From: Treponema sp. UBA4307
GTDB lineage: Bacteria > Spirochaetota > Spirochaetia > Treponematales > Treponemataceae
Assembly (NCBI GenBank): GCA_002394685.1
Contig: DGUP01000007.1
Location: forward strand, 1 to 47,168
Direction of reading: 5' to 3'
DNA length: 47,168 nt
The position numbers were made by a program, and so were the translations under genes. This document shows positions 17,921 through 25,684 of the stretch, piece after piece. Numbering within the stretch: position 1 is the stretch's first letter; each line of letters begins with the position of its first letter. The notes below the pieces were generated by a model, which was not told the origin of the DNA, made no database searches, and saw only the letters and a program-made list of their open reading frames with translations.

Positions 17921-18054
17921 CTTTTCATCCTCCAGGGGTTTAATATAAAGGACTTACAGGGACGTATATTTTCCCGGTTAAAAAAATCCTCATAATATAT
18001 ATAGGCTTTAGAATTTACTTTTTTACAAAAAAAACAGGCTTTCTGCAAAAAAAA

Positions 18055-19173
18055 TTAATAATTTGTTTTCAATGGCTGATAAATTGCTATCTCCTGAAGA
18101 ATAAGGCTTTCACCATCTTCCTGCAGGTTTATTTTACCCAGAATACGCACAGGCTTTGAGGAATCCAGTTCTGAAACAAGTTCCTGATAGTAAACCTGAA
18201 CAATTCCTTCATAAACTTTCAAATCTTCATATCCAATCAGCAGGTCTGAAGTGTAGGACATATTGTTAATTTTCTGAATATTGGAAATTCTTCCAGACCA
18301 TACAACATAACAGTCCTGATACAGAGTCAAATCATCCATAACCTGATCATAGGAATAGTTGTCCCGGTTACCGTCCAGCCTGTCAAAAGTTGGAACTTCA
18401 AGATAACGGGCAAGTTCATTACACTTCTGTTTAATTGAAAGACTTGCATTGGAATTAAGCAGACGGTTAATTTCTACCTGACATGCATTATCCCTGCCCT
18501 GAGTAAAGGAATCCAGGGCCAGCTGATAGGAATCAAGAATCTGCCGGTTATCCATAATATAACGGATTACAGTATCAGACATGTCAAGCTGCTGGCTGTG
18601 TTCCTTTTCGTAATCAGTCAAGTTAAGTTCAACCGGAGGGGTTCTCAGATTCTGCATTACTTTTTGACGCTGAGGCCAGAAAATTACAAAAAGTGAAGCA
18701 ACAATTCCGAAAACAAATCCTGCAAAAACACTGCGGATAATAATATCCGGATTTATGCCTAAAGGAGGATAAAAACGCTCAATCTTACCAGAATCCACCC
18801 AGCGGCAGATTGTAGAATAATCAGAATTTTTTCTGATAAATTCCATTGCACTCTGAGCTCTTTCATTATTCGGGTCCATATTCAGAATATCAAGATAATA
18901 CTGAAGTGCCCTGTCAGTTTCTCCCCTGCGCAGGAAAATTGCTGCCTGACCTAAAAGCATTGTTGTATTTGTGAGTTTTATATCCCTTGCTTTCTGATAA
19001 TAAGAATATGCATTACCTATATCCCCAATATAAAGACAGGCCGTTCCCAAAGTAAGAAAGTATTCAAAATCATTTTCATAATATTCAGAACGGCTTTCCA
19101 GAAGGCTTATTACTCTGGAAAACTTTCTTCTCTTAAGGAGAAATTGTGCAATATCCAAAACAGAACGACTCAT
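18055..19173 (-). CDS. TPR membrane protein of unknown function
   Basis: This 372-residue protein has three or four TPR-like helical repeats in the first ~130 residues (LTLGTACLYIGDIGNAYSYYQKA, GETDRALQYYLDIL), one transmembrane helix near 150-175 (FAGFVFGIVASLFVIFW), and a ~200-residue C-terminal part. That part is probably outside the cytoplasm and includes an OB-like beta-rich end. The layout suggests a cytoplasmic docking face coupled to an envelope domain. It follows rpe by 26 nt and is probably co-transcribed. I do not recognise the family. Confidence 0.8.
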   Translation of the reverse strand: MSRSVLDIAQFLLKRRKFSRVISLLESRSEYYENDFEYFLTLGTACLYIGDIGNAYSYYQKARDIKLTNTTMLLGQAAIFLRRGETDRALQYYLDILNMDPNNERAQSAMEFIRKNSDYSTICRWVDSGKIERFYPPLGINPDIIIRSVFAGFVFGIVASLFVIFWPQRQKVMQNLRTPPVELNLTDYEKEHSQQLDMSDTVIRYIMDNRQILDSYQLALDSFTQGRDNACQVEINRLLNSNASLSIKQKCNELARYLEVPTFDRLDGNRDNYSYDQVMDDLTLYQDCYVVWSGRISNIQKINNMSYTSDLLIGYEDLKVYEGIVQVYYQELVSELDSSKPVRILGKINLQEDGESLILQEIAIYQPLKTNY

Positions 19174-19199
19174 TTATGTTTACCTGCCAATTAATTTTT

Positions 19200-19856
19200 T
19201 TATTTATTCAATTCTGACTGTATTTTATTCCAGTCCAGCTGTCCATTAAAAAAAGCTGAACCTGAAACAGCAACATCTACTCCGGCATCAATTACATCGT
19301 ATATGGTAGAAGCATTTACTCCCCCGTCCACGGAAATAAGGTAGCTGAAATTATTTTTTTCCCGGATTTTCACAAGCTCCCTTACTTTATCAACAGTATA
19401 AGGAATAAGTTTCTGGCCACCCCATCCAGGATTTACTGTCATTACCAGTACAAGATCCACAAGCGGAAAAATATTTTCCAGGGCAGATACAGGAGTTGAA
19501 GGACAAACTGCAATACCTGCCTTTTTTCCAGCCTGATGTATTTTCTGGATACAGAGATCTGCATGAGCAGTAGCCTCCAGATGAAAAGTAATATAATCAG
19601 AACCAGCTTCTATAAATGAATCAATACTGTTCTCCGGTTTTTCTATCATCAGGTGAACATCAAAAGGAAGTTTTGAATTTTTTCTGATGGAAGTAATAAC
19701 CGGCTGACCGTAAGAAACAGGCGGAACAAAGTGACCGTCCATAACATCAATATGAACCCAGGAGCCTCCCTGAGCTTCAATTGTATGTAAAGCTTTATCT
19801 AAATTTGCGAAATCTGCTGACAGTAAAGATGGAGAAAGAATTGTTTTAATATTCAT
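19200..19856 (-). CDS. rpe: Ribulose-phosphate 3-epimerase
   Basis: From Met at 19856 this is a 218-residue TIM barrel with the family motifs ILSPSLLSADFANL, HIDVMDGHFVPP, HLMIEKP, VMTVNPGWGGQ and SGSAFF. It interconverts ribulose-5-phosphate and xylulose-5-phosphate in the pentose phosphate pathway. The open frame extends 18 codons further upstream, but the conserved N-terminus begins here and a promoter (19867-19895) would start transcription only ~4 nt before this ATG. The longer start would then not be in the mRNA. No ribosome binding site is seen. Confidence 0.94.
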   Translation of the reverse strand: MNIKTILSPSLLSADFANLDKALHTIEAQGGSWVHIDVMDGHFVPPVSYGQPVITSIRKNSKLPFDVHLMIEKPENSIDSFIEAGSDYITFHLEATAHADLCIQKIHQAGKKAGIAVCPSTPVSALENIFPLVDLVLVMTVNPGWGGQKLIPYTVDKVRELVKIREKNNFSYLISVDGGVNASTIYDVIDAGVDVAVSGSAFFNGQLDWNKIQSELNK

Positions 19857-19866
19857 TGTAAATAAG

Positions 19867-19895
19867 ATAATATTAAAAAAAATGTCTGTTGTAAA
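19867..19895 (-). promoter_or_regulatory. Promoter of rpe, giving a nearly leaderless mRNA
   Basis: TTTACA, 17 nt, TATTAT on the minus strand. The -10 box ends 10 nt before the rpe ATG at 19856, leaving about 4 nt of leader. Confidence 0.6.
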
Positions 19896-19947
19896 GAAAA
19901 GAAAGTACATAGAAAATAAATTTAAAAAAATAATTTGAAAAGGGGTA

Positions 19948-19976
19948 TTGACAAAGGATTTGAAAACTTGTATAAA
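19948..19976 (+). promoter_or_regulatory. Upstream promoter of the TPR gene at 20039
   Basis: TTGACA, 17 nt, TATAAA: near-perfect sigma-70 elements on the plus strand. They give a leader of about 55 nt. It lies back to back with the rpe promoter. Confidence 0.7.
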
Positions 19977-20003
19977 GTTCGCCTTTTTTCACTAAAACCT
20001 CCA

Positions 20004-20031
20004 TTGACTAAAGTTTCGCTTTTTGTATAAT
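20004..20031 (+). promoter_or_regulatory. Second promoter of the TPR gene, leaderless type
   Basis: TTGACT, 16 nt, TATAAT. The -10 box ends 7 nt before ATG 20039, so the transcript should start at or next to that ATG. It would exclude the ATG at 20033. Confidence 0.6.
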
Positions 20032-20038
20032 TATGAGT

Positions 20039-20968
20039 ATGGGTATCAATACTTCACCGGCTTTAGCTCAGGCTTTAAGCACAATCGAATCAGGCAATAT
20101 TGAAAAAGCTTATTCTATTTTAGGTGAAGCAATTACAGAAGATCTTGATAATACAGACCTTGTCTTTGCCTTAAAATGCTGCACTTTCTGGTTAAATGAT
20201 TTTACGAATGAAAATCAGGGAGACAGTTTTTCCAGGGGAGAATCACTTCTTCAGAACTGGAAAAATTTTCTCAAGAAAATTAATCCGGACAACGGCATGT
20301 CAGACAGGACAATTTATGCTTTCAAAAAAAGTGTGTATTCCCAGGCTCTGAAGGAATACTGTAAATCAAGTGACGAAGGAGACAAAAAACTTCGTTCCGA
20401 GATTTTCAGGAAACGTGGTCTGTGCTACAAAAAACTCGGATCCTATGAACAGGCTCTTAACTGTCTTATAGAAGCGAATCTGTCCCACTCTGACAATGCC
20501 CCTGTTATAGCCGAGATGGCTGACTGTTATGCCCTCTGCGGGGATGACAGGGTTGCAAAGGTTCTTTTCAGGGAAGCATTTTATATTGATCCCCAGAAAA
20601 TTGACCTGGATAATCTTGACTCTCAGATTATTTCAATGCTTGAAGCAAAGGTTAAGGAATCCGGAATATCTGGTTCTTCTGTGCTGGAATGGATTCCTGT
20701 CTACGGAGTCTTACTGGGAGTGTTTAACATAAAGCGGGAACTTAAATCCCGTGAAATTACTCATTTGAAGCAGGAGATATTTGCTAAAGAAAATGAGCTC
20801 AAAGACCAGGCAAATGATATAAAGCTCATAAAGCCACGTCTTTTGAACATGTACTTCTGGCTCATTGATTATATGGTCATGACAAGGGAAAGCGTTGTCA
20901 GAATTAATGAGGTACTCTTGAAGATAAAGCTTCTTGATCCGGAAGTTTACAGGATTTACACGAAATAA
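20039..20968 (+). CDS. TPR protein of unknown function
   Basis: About 309 residues of mainly helical sequence. TPR-like repeats are visible near 130-200 (KRGLCYKKLGSYEQALNCLIEANL, MADCYALCGDDRVAKVLFREAF), followed by a hydrophobic stretch WIPVYGVLLGVFN and a charged coiled-coil-like C-terminus. An ATG at 20033 is also in frame, but the TATAAT box at 20026-20031 makes 20039 the better start for the proximal promoter. Neither start has a Shine-Dalgarno sequence. It precedes the giant greA by 74 nt and may share its role in transcription or stress, which is only inferred from position. Confidence 0.78.
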   Translation: MGINTSPALAQALSTIESGNIEKAYSILGEAITEDLDNTDLVFALKCCTFWLNDFTNENQGDSFSRGESLLQNWKNFLKKINPDNGMSDRTIYAFKKSVYSQALKEYCKSSDEGDKKLRSEIFRKRGLCYKKLGSYEQALNCLIEANLSHSDNAPVIAEMADCYALCGDDRVAKVLFREAFYIDPQKIDLDNLDSQIISMLEAKVKESGISGSSVLEWIPVYGVLLGVFNIKRELKSREITHLKQEIFAKENELKDQANDIKLIKPRLLNMYFWLIDYMVMTRESVVRINEVLLKIKLLDPEVYRIYTK

Positions 20969-21042
20969 TTTTAAAATTGTAATACATTTTTATACTAACG
21001 GCTTTTATACTCGACAAATATAGAAGCACAAAGAGGTTTTTT

Positions 21043-23763
21043 ATGTCAGAAGAACTTGAAAAGTCAGTCCGGGAAATGCTTAAGGAAGAGACATGGACTC
21101 GTGCAACAATCAGCAACTTTACAAAAAATGATCTTGTAGAGCTGGCAGGTATTCTTGAAAAAGCCCACAGCGAAGACTGTGAAACAAAAATCAAAGAAAT
21201 CTGTGATGAACAGCTTGCTCACAGTAAAGATTCAAGCATTATCGCAATGTATCTTTCAGGAATGATCGCCCTGAGAAGCGGTTCAATTGAATTAAACGAA
21301 CTTGAAGCATTAGTTGATCTTTTTGATAAAAACCACAAGGAAGTTCTGATTGAATACCTTTGTGAATCAATTCTTGAAGAAGATCCTTCAAACAAATTCG
21401 CCCTGAGAAAGCTCGCTGCCTACTACAAGGCAAGCAACGATGACAAACTCTGGGACATATACGAAAAAATCGTTAAAGTTGATTTTGAAGAAGCTGACAT
21501 TGCAAAAATTCTGGCAGAACGTTATGAAAGCCAGGGAAGTACAGAAGCTGCAGTCAGTTTCTACAAAAAGGCTATTCTCCGCTACATTTCTGCAAAAAAC
21601 CTTACTGCAGTTAAGGAAATCTGGACAAAACTGGTTTCCCTCATTCCTGAAGAAAAGGACTTCTTCCTTCTTGTTCAGAGAAAGTTTGCAAAATCAATCG
21701 GTGAAGATAAATCTATATTCCTTCTCCAGGAACTTTATGACTACTACAAAAACACTTCAAAGTGGGATGTTTGTATTGAACTCTTAAAGCTCATGCTTTC
21801 AATTGACAGTGATGACAGCTGGGCAAGAAAAGAAATCATTGAATGCTATAGAGGCAAGTATGCTGCCCACTCACGTCTTGAAGATTATATCAAGGCCTCA
21901 AACCTTAATTCTTCATACAGAAACGTATATGAAGCCATTAATGATTTTGAAAAGCACATTTCATTTGATGCAGGAAGCTATGTATTCCACAGAACATGGG
22001 GCGTAGGTAAGATTGATAAGGTTGAAGGAGAAAATATTTTCATCAACTTTGGAAAGAAAAACGGCACCCATGACATGTCACTTAAGATGGCTGTAAGCGC
22101 ACTTCAGCCTCTGGCAAAGGACCACATCTGGGTACTTAAGGCTGCAGTTTCAAAGGATAAGCTGGCAAAGAAAGTTAAGGAAAATGTTGCCTGGACACTT
22201 AAGAAGATTATTAAATCTTATGACAATAATTGTGATGACAAACACATTAAAGCTGAACTGGTACCTGCAGTCCTTACTCCAGGAGAATGGACAAGCTGGC
22301 ATGCAAAGGCACAGAACGTTCTTTCAACAGATCCAACTTTCGGTGTAAATCCAAGTGACATTAACCTTCACACAGTAAGAGAAACTCCTCTTACAAGAGA
22401 AGAACGCTACAATAATGAATTTAAGGCAGAAAAGCAGTTCTTTGCCAGAATTGACGTTCTCATGAGATACACTCTGGATGAAGAAACAGATAAGACTGAT
22501 GATATGTTCGGTGATATGTTCAACTACTTCACAAGTTACCTGAAGTCTTTCTCAAATGTTGACGAACAGATTGTTGCTGCATATCTGGTTGTACAGAAGA
22601 TTGCCAGAAGCATGCCTAGTCTTGCTCCTAAATTCGGCTTTACTTTTGCCCAGATGTACGGAGACATTGAAAATCCTAAGGAACTTTACCTCAACCTGAA
22701 AGATTCAAAAGTAACAACACTCAGGGCAGATTTCCTTGCAAACGTTAAACAGCTTCCTGATTGGGATGACCAGTATATTAAGCTCTTCCCTACAGTTCTC
22801 TCAAAGAACATGCTTACAGAACTTATCAACGCAGGCAAGAATGACAAGGTTACAAAATTAATCCAGACTTGTTTCAACGACTACAGAAACTATCGCGAAG
22901 CTGCAGTATACCTCTTTAAGGAATGCCGCAACGAAGCATGGTATAAGAATGCAAATATTTCTGAAGAAAAGCAGCTGGTAACCCTGCTTAATATCATTAC
23001 TCTCTGCGGAAGGGAAATCGAAAACCACGTAAATACAACTGACAATAAAAAGATTATTAAGAATGCAAGTACCCTCCTCTTTGAAGAAAAGGCTGGAGAT
23101 GCAAAGGTTAACAACCTTGCTAATTACATGTTCTCTTCAGATTTGGAAAGAGTTACACGTATTTACACAATGGTTGCAGACGTTAAGAACCTTGATTCAC
23201 AGTACTCTGCACAGTTAAGAAGCCAGATTCTCTCTAAGTATCCTGACTACAAGTTCCCTGAAAAGGAAATCAAACAGGAAGCTCCAAAGGGAACACTGGT
23301 TACTGCAAAGATGTTCGAAATCAAGAAAGCAGAAGCTGAACACCTTGAAAAGGTTGAACTTGTTAAGATTAACGAAGAAATCGGTATTGCAAAGGAAAAG
23401 GGAGACTTGAAGGAAAATGCAGAATTCATTTCTGCAAAGGAAAAGAGATCCCAGCTTACAGCCCAGCTCCAGAAGCTGCGTGAAGCCCTTGCTGAAGCCG
23501 TTATCTTTGACCCTACAACAGCAACAACTTCATTCGTTTCATTCGGAACAACAATTGATGTTCACGACAACGATGAAAACAAGGATGAAACATATACAAT
23601 TCTTGGTCAGTGGGAATCTGATCCTGACAACGGAATTCTTAACTATAAGTCAGCCCTTGCAGATGCCCTTCTTAACCACAAGGCTGGAGAAACAGTTGAA
23701 TTCTCAATTGGTACAAGAAGCAGAAGCCTGACAATTAAGAATATTAGACTTGCATCAATTTAA
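21043..23763 (+). CDS. greA: Spirochaete-type giant GreA transcript cleavage factor
   Basis: This protein is 906 residues, against ~158 for ordinary GreA. The last ~155 residues are the GreA coiled coil and FKBP-like domain, with the intact acidic tip motif GDLKENAE near residue 786, which inserts into RNA polymerase to stimulate cleavage of backtracked RNA. The first ~300 residues are TPR-like helices. An SH3/Tudor-like module with FHRTWGVGKIDKVEG follows near 313-350, then a long helical part. Borrelia GreA is also about 900 residues, so the extension is a spirochaete trait. AGAGG lies 6 nt before the ATG, and a terminator follows. The extension's function is unknown; it may dock other proteins on polymerase. 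Confidence 0.92.
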   Translation: MSEELEKSVREMLKEETWTRATISNFTKNDLVELAGILEKAHSEDCETKIKEICDEQLAHSKDSSIIAMYLSGMIALRSGSIELNELEALVDLFDKNHKEVLIEYLCESILEEDPSNKFALRKLAAYYKASNDDKLWDIYEKIVKVDFEEADIAKILAERYESQGSTEAAVSFYKKAILRYISAKNLTAVKEIWTKLVSLIPEEKDFFLLVQRKFAKSIGEDKSIFLLQELYDYYKNTSKWDVCIELLKLMLSIDSDDSWARKEIIECYRGKYAAHSRLEDYIKASNLNSSYRNVYEAINDFEKHISFDAGSYVFHRTWGVGKIDKVEGENIFINFGKKNGTHDMSLKMAVSALQPLAKDHIWVLKAAVSKDKLAKKVKENVAWTLKKIIKSYDNNCDDKHIKAELVPAVLTPGEWTSWHAKAQNVLSTDPTFGVNPSDINLHTVRETPLTREERYNNEFKAEKQFFARIDVLMRYTLDEETDKTDDMFGDMFNYFTSYLKSFSNVDEQIVAAYLVVQKIARSMPSLAPKFGFTFAQMYGDIENPKELYLNLKDSKVTTLRADFLANVKQLPDWDDQYIKLFPTVLSKNMLTELINAGKNDKVTKLIQTCFNDYRNYREAAVYLFKECRNEAWYKNANISEEKQLVTLLNIITLCGREIENHVNTTDNKKIIKNASTLLFEEKAGDAKVNNLANYMFSSDLERVTRIYTMVADVKNLDSQYSAQLRSQILSKYPDYKFPEKEIKQEAPKGTLVTAKMFEIKKAEAEHLEKVELVKINEEIGIAKEKGDLKENAEFISAKEKRSQLTAQLQKLREALAEAVIFDPTTATTSFVSFGTTIDVHDNDENKDETYTILGQWESDPDNGILNYKSALADALLNHKAGETVEFSIGTRSRSLTIKNIRLASI

Positions 23764-23797
23764 TTCTTAAATACGCAGGTTAATACACATTAATTTT

Positions 23798-23852
23798 ATC
23801 CCGGAAGGAATTAAAGTGATTTATAAGGCACTTTTCCTCCGGGATTTTTTTT
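23798..23852 (+). terminator. Terminator of greA
   Basis: ATCCCGG…AGGAA pairs with TTCCT…CCGGGAT (one bulged A), followed by eight T. It ends the TPR-greA transcript. Confidence 0.85.
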
Positions 23853-23927
23853 ATTTAAAGTATGTTGTTAGAATATGCTAACTCTTTACGGTAAAAGGAT
23901 TTAGGTAAATATTTTTTTCTTTTTTTA

Positions 23928-23956
23928 TTGATTTCCGGAAATTGATATGTTATATT
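23928..23956 (+). promoter_or_regulatory. Promoter of the ferredoxin gene
   Basis: TTGATT, 17 nt, TATATT on the plus strand, giving a leader of ~30 nt that contains the GAGG ribosome binding site. Confidence 0.6.
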
Positions 23957-23992
23957 AACCACATACTCTATTTTACTAAGTGAGGTATTTAT

Positions 23993-24163
23993 ATGGCATA
24001 TAAGATCGGTGACGGTTGTGTTAACTGTGGTGCTTGCGAAAGCGAATGTCCATCAGAAGCAATCAGTGAAGCTGATGACAAAAGAGTAATTGATGCAGAA
24101 AAATGTGTAAGCTGCGGTGCCTGTGCAGGTGCTTGCCCAGCTGGCGTTATTTCTGAAGAGTAA
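23993..24163 (+). CDS. 2[4Fe-4S] ferredoxin
   Basis: This short gene encodes 56 residues: a clostridial-type ferredoxin with two CxxCxxCxxxCP clusters (CVNCGACESECP and CVSCGACAGACP) in the usual internal duplication. It carries low-potential electrons in the cytoplasm, for example with pyruvate:ferredoxin oxidoreductase or hydrogenases in a fermentative anaerobe. GAGG lies 7 nt before the ATG. It has its own promoter and terminator, which fits a small, highly expressed monocistronic gene. Length and cysteine spacing are standard. Confidence 0.97.
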   Translation: MAYKIGDGCVNCGACESECPSEAISEADDKRVIDAEKCVSCGACAGACPAGVISEE

Positions 24164-24185
24164 TTTATTCTTTTTCTATTTTTTG

Positions 24186-24220
24186 AAGGGTTTCTGCGGT
24201 TTTGCAGGAACCTTTTTTTT
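24186..24220 (+). terminator. Terminator of the ferredoxin gene
   Basis: AAGG..TTCTGC pairs imperfectly with GCAGGAACCTT around a GGTTTT loop, followed by a run of eight T. Confidence 0.75.
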
Positions 24221-24268
24221 ATGCTAAAAATCGCTTATAATAATACAGATACTATATATAAGGTGCTT

Positions 24269-24532
24269 ATGAAAAATAAATCAGAATCTAAAGGTTCACG
24301 AATATTAACAACAATTTTAATCATCCTCCTTCTTGCAGCTGCATGTTTACTGTTAGCTTTTATAGTAGTTTTTCCCCTTTATAAATGGGCATCTTTGTCA
24401 CCTGCCGGCTATTCCATTACTTTTATTGTACTCCTCACAGGTTTTATTGCCTGGAGAATTGCAAAGAAAATCATTTCAAAAAGAAAAAATCCATCTGAAA
24501 AAAAGATGAAAAACAAAAAAGAGGAAGTTTAG
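24269..24532 (+). CDS. Small two-helix membrane protein
   Basis: From Met at 24269, 87 residues: a basic N-terminus, two hydrophobic helices (ILTTILIILLLAAACLLLAFIVVF and SITFIVLLTGFIAWRIA), and a very Lys-rich cytoplasmic tail. The open frame extends upstream to 24221, but a TATAAT box at 24236-24241 falls inside that stretch and AAGGTG sits just before this ATG. It ends 9 nt before the LysM/M23 peptidase gene, so it may work with it in envelope assembly. No recognised family. Confidence 0.7.
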   Translation: MKNKSESKGSRILTTILIILLLAAACLLLAFIVVFPLYKWASLSPAGYSITFIVLLTGFIAWRIAKKIISKRKNPSEKKMKNKKEEV

Positions 24533-24541
24533 AGGATTTAC

Positions 24542-25447
24542 ATGAAAAATGGATCTGGGCCAAAAAAAATCTTTTTTACAATAAATCTTTTTCTCTTTTT
24601 TTTATTTTCTTCATCAGGAGATATTTATCCTGTTATTACGGAAATTAAATCCCAGAATATTATTTTTGCCCAGTATCAGCAGGAAGTTGAAGAAGCCAAT
24701 ATGGCAATGGCAAGAGGAAAAAATCCATATCTGAATTTGTATTCCTATGTTGCAAAGAAAGACGAAACTATGTTTACAGTTTCTGCCCGGTGTTCAATCC
24801 GATATGACACACTGGCAACAGCCAACGGAATTGACAGCACACAGACTTCCCTGGAAGGTAAAAAACTTGTTCTTCCTACGGTAAATGGTATTTTTGTTCC
24901 CCATACTCCTCAAACACAGATTGAGATTCTTCTGGCAAAGGAGCATTCAGTGGATATTCTTGCGGGGAAATATCCTACAGTCTACATAAATGAAAGACCA
25001 TATTACTTTCTTCAGAATTTAAGTTTTTCTCAGACTGAAAGAACTTACTTCTTAAATACAGGGATGTTTCTTCCTTTGAAAAAAAGTGTCCTTACATCAG
25101 AATTCGGCATGAGAATAAGTCCTATTTCAGGCCAGTGGAAAAAACATAATGGAATTGATATGGCAGCTCCACTGGGAACAGCCGTTTACTCCTGCAAGTC
25201 CGGAATTGTACAGACTGTTGGAGTAATGGATGCGGTATATGGGAATTATATTATAATTGATCATGGAAGCGGCATGACAAGCCTTTATGCACACTTAAAG
25301 GACACTCTTGTAAAAAAAGGTGAAAGGGTCTCTGGAGGCCAGAACATAGGTCATGTAGGTCTGACAGGGGCAACTACAGGCCCTCACCTTCATTTTGAAA
25401 TAAGATTAAACGGAACTGCAAAAGATCCTCAGCAGTATTTAAAATAA
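24542..25447 (+). CDS. LysM-M23 peptidoglycan endopeptidase-like protein
   Basis: This 301-residue exported protein has a hydrophobic N-terminal segment at ~10-30, a LysM domain at ~70-115 (peptidoglycan binding), a linker, and an M23 domain at ~185-301. M23 zinc ligands are intact: H201 and the Asp in HNGIDMA, and HLHFE near 281. The active site is therefore complete, unlike inactive activator forms such as EnvC. It probably trims peptide cross-links in the cell wall. It is followed by a possible regulatory RNA and a class A penicillin-binding protein, a coherent cell-wall neighbourhood. Confidence 0.92.
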   Translation: MKNGSGPKKIFFTINLFLFFLFSSSGDIYPVITEIKSQNIIFAQYQQEVEEANMAMARGKNPYLNLYSYVAKKDETMFTVSARCSIRYDTLATANGIDSTQTSLEGKKLVLPTVNGIFVPHTPQTQIEILLAKEHSVDILAGKYPTVYINERPYYFLQNLSFSQTERTYFLNTGMFLPLKKSVLTSEFGMRISPISGQWKKHNGIDMAAPLGTAVYSCKSGIVQTVGVMDAVYGNYIIIDHGSGMTSLYAHLKDTLVKKGERVSGGQNIGHVGLTGATTGPHLHFEIRLNGTAKDPQQYLK

Positions 25448-25485
25448 CATTCAAGATTTTGGACATATTAGACGATATAAATAAT

Positions 25486-25570
25486 ACCGGACGACAATAT
25501 TATCCCCTCCCACCCGTTGACGTCCGGTTGCCTGATGGGCATGACCGGCGTACTGCCGGTCTTTTTTTTT
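25486..25570 (+). ncRNA. Candidate structured RNA or attenuator between the M23 and PBP genes
   Basis: Three stems can be drawn. Stem 1 pairs ACCGGACG (25486-25493) with CGTCCGGT (25521-25528) and extends by three more pairs after one mismatch, closing a 19-nt loop with a C-rich CCCCTCCCACCC tract. Stem 2 pairs CCGGTTGCC (25524-25532) with GGCA and ACCGG (25538-25548). Stem 3 is the terminator GACCGGC/GCCGGTC with nine T. Stem 2 shares bases with both others, so either 1+3 or 2 can form. This is the geometry of a transcription attenuator, or of an sRNA with an exposed anti-Shine-Dalgarno loop. Confidence 0.45.
25543..25570 (+). terminator. Strong terminator after the M23 gene
   Basis: GACCGGC, loop GTACT, GCCGGTC, then nine T. 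It ends transcription before the penicillin-binding protein gene unless the alternative stem at 25524-25548 forms. Confidence 0.88.
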
Positions 25571-25648
25571 GTCTTTTATTCTGGAAAATTATAATCAGGA
25601 TTGTTAACTCAGTAAAAATCATTAAATTTCTTCTATATAGGCCTTATA

Positions 25649-25677
25649 TTGACTAATGACTATATTTTAACTACTAT
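25649..25677 (+). promoter_or_regulatory. Promoter of the PBP gene, leaderless type
   Basis: TTGACT, 17 nt, TACTAT (or the overlapping TATAAA at 25675). The -10 box ends 7 nt before ATG 25685, so the mRNA should begin at or very near the start codon. Confidence 0.5.
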
Positions 25678-25684
25678 AAAATCT

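Noticed and set aside
17921..18054. Possible LexA-type operator before recA
   Set aside because: Only a short GGGA-N9-TCCC match was found; no match to the CGAAC-N4-GTTCG or CTG-N10-CAG patterns.
25459..25656. 65-codon open frame on the plus strand after the M23 gene
   Set aside because: It runs through a strong terminator hairpin and its T run, has no ribosome binding site and has no recognisable protein features.
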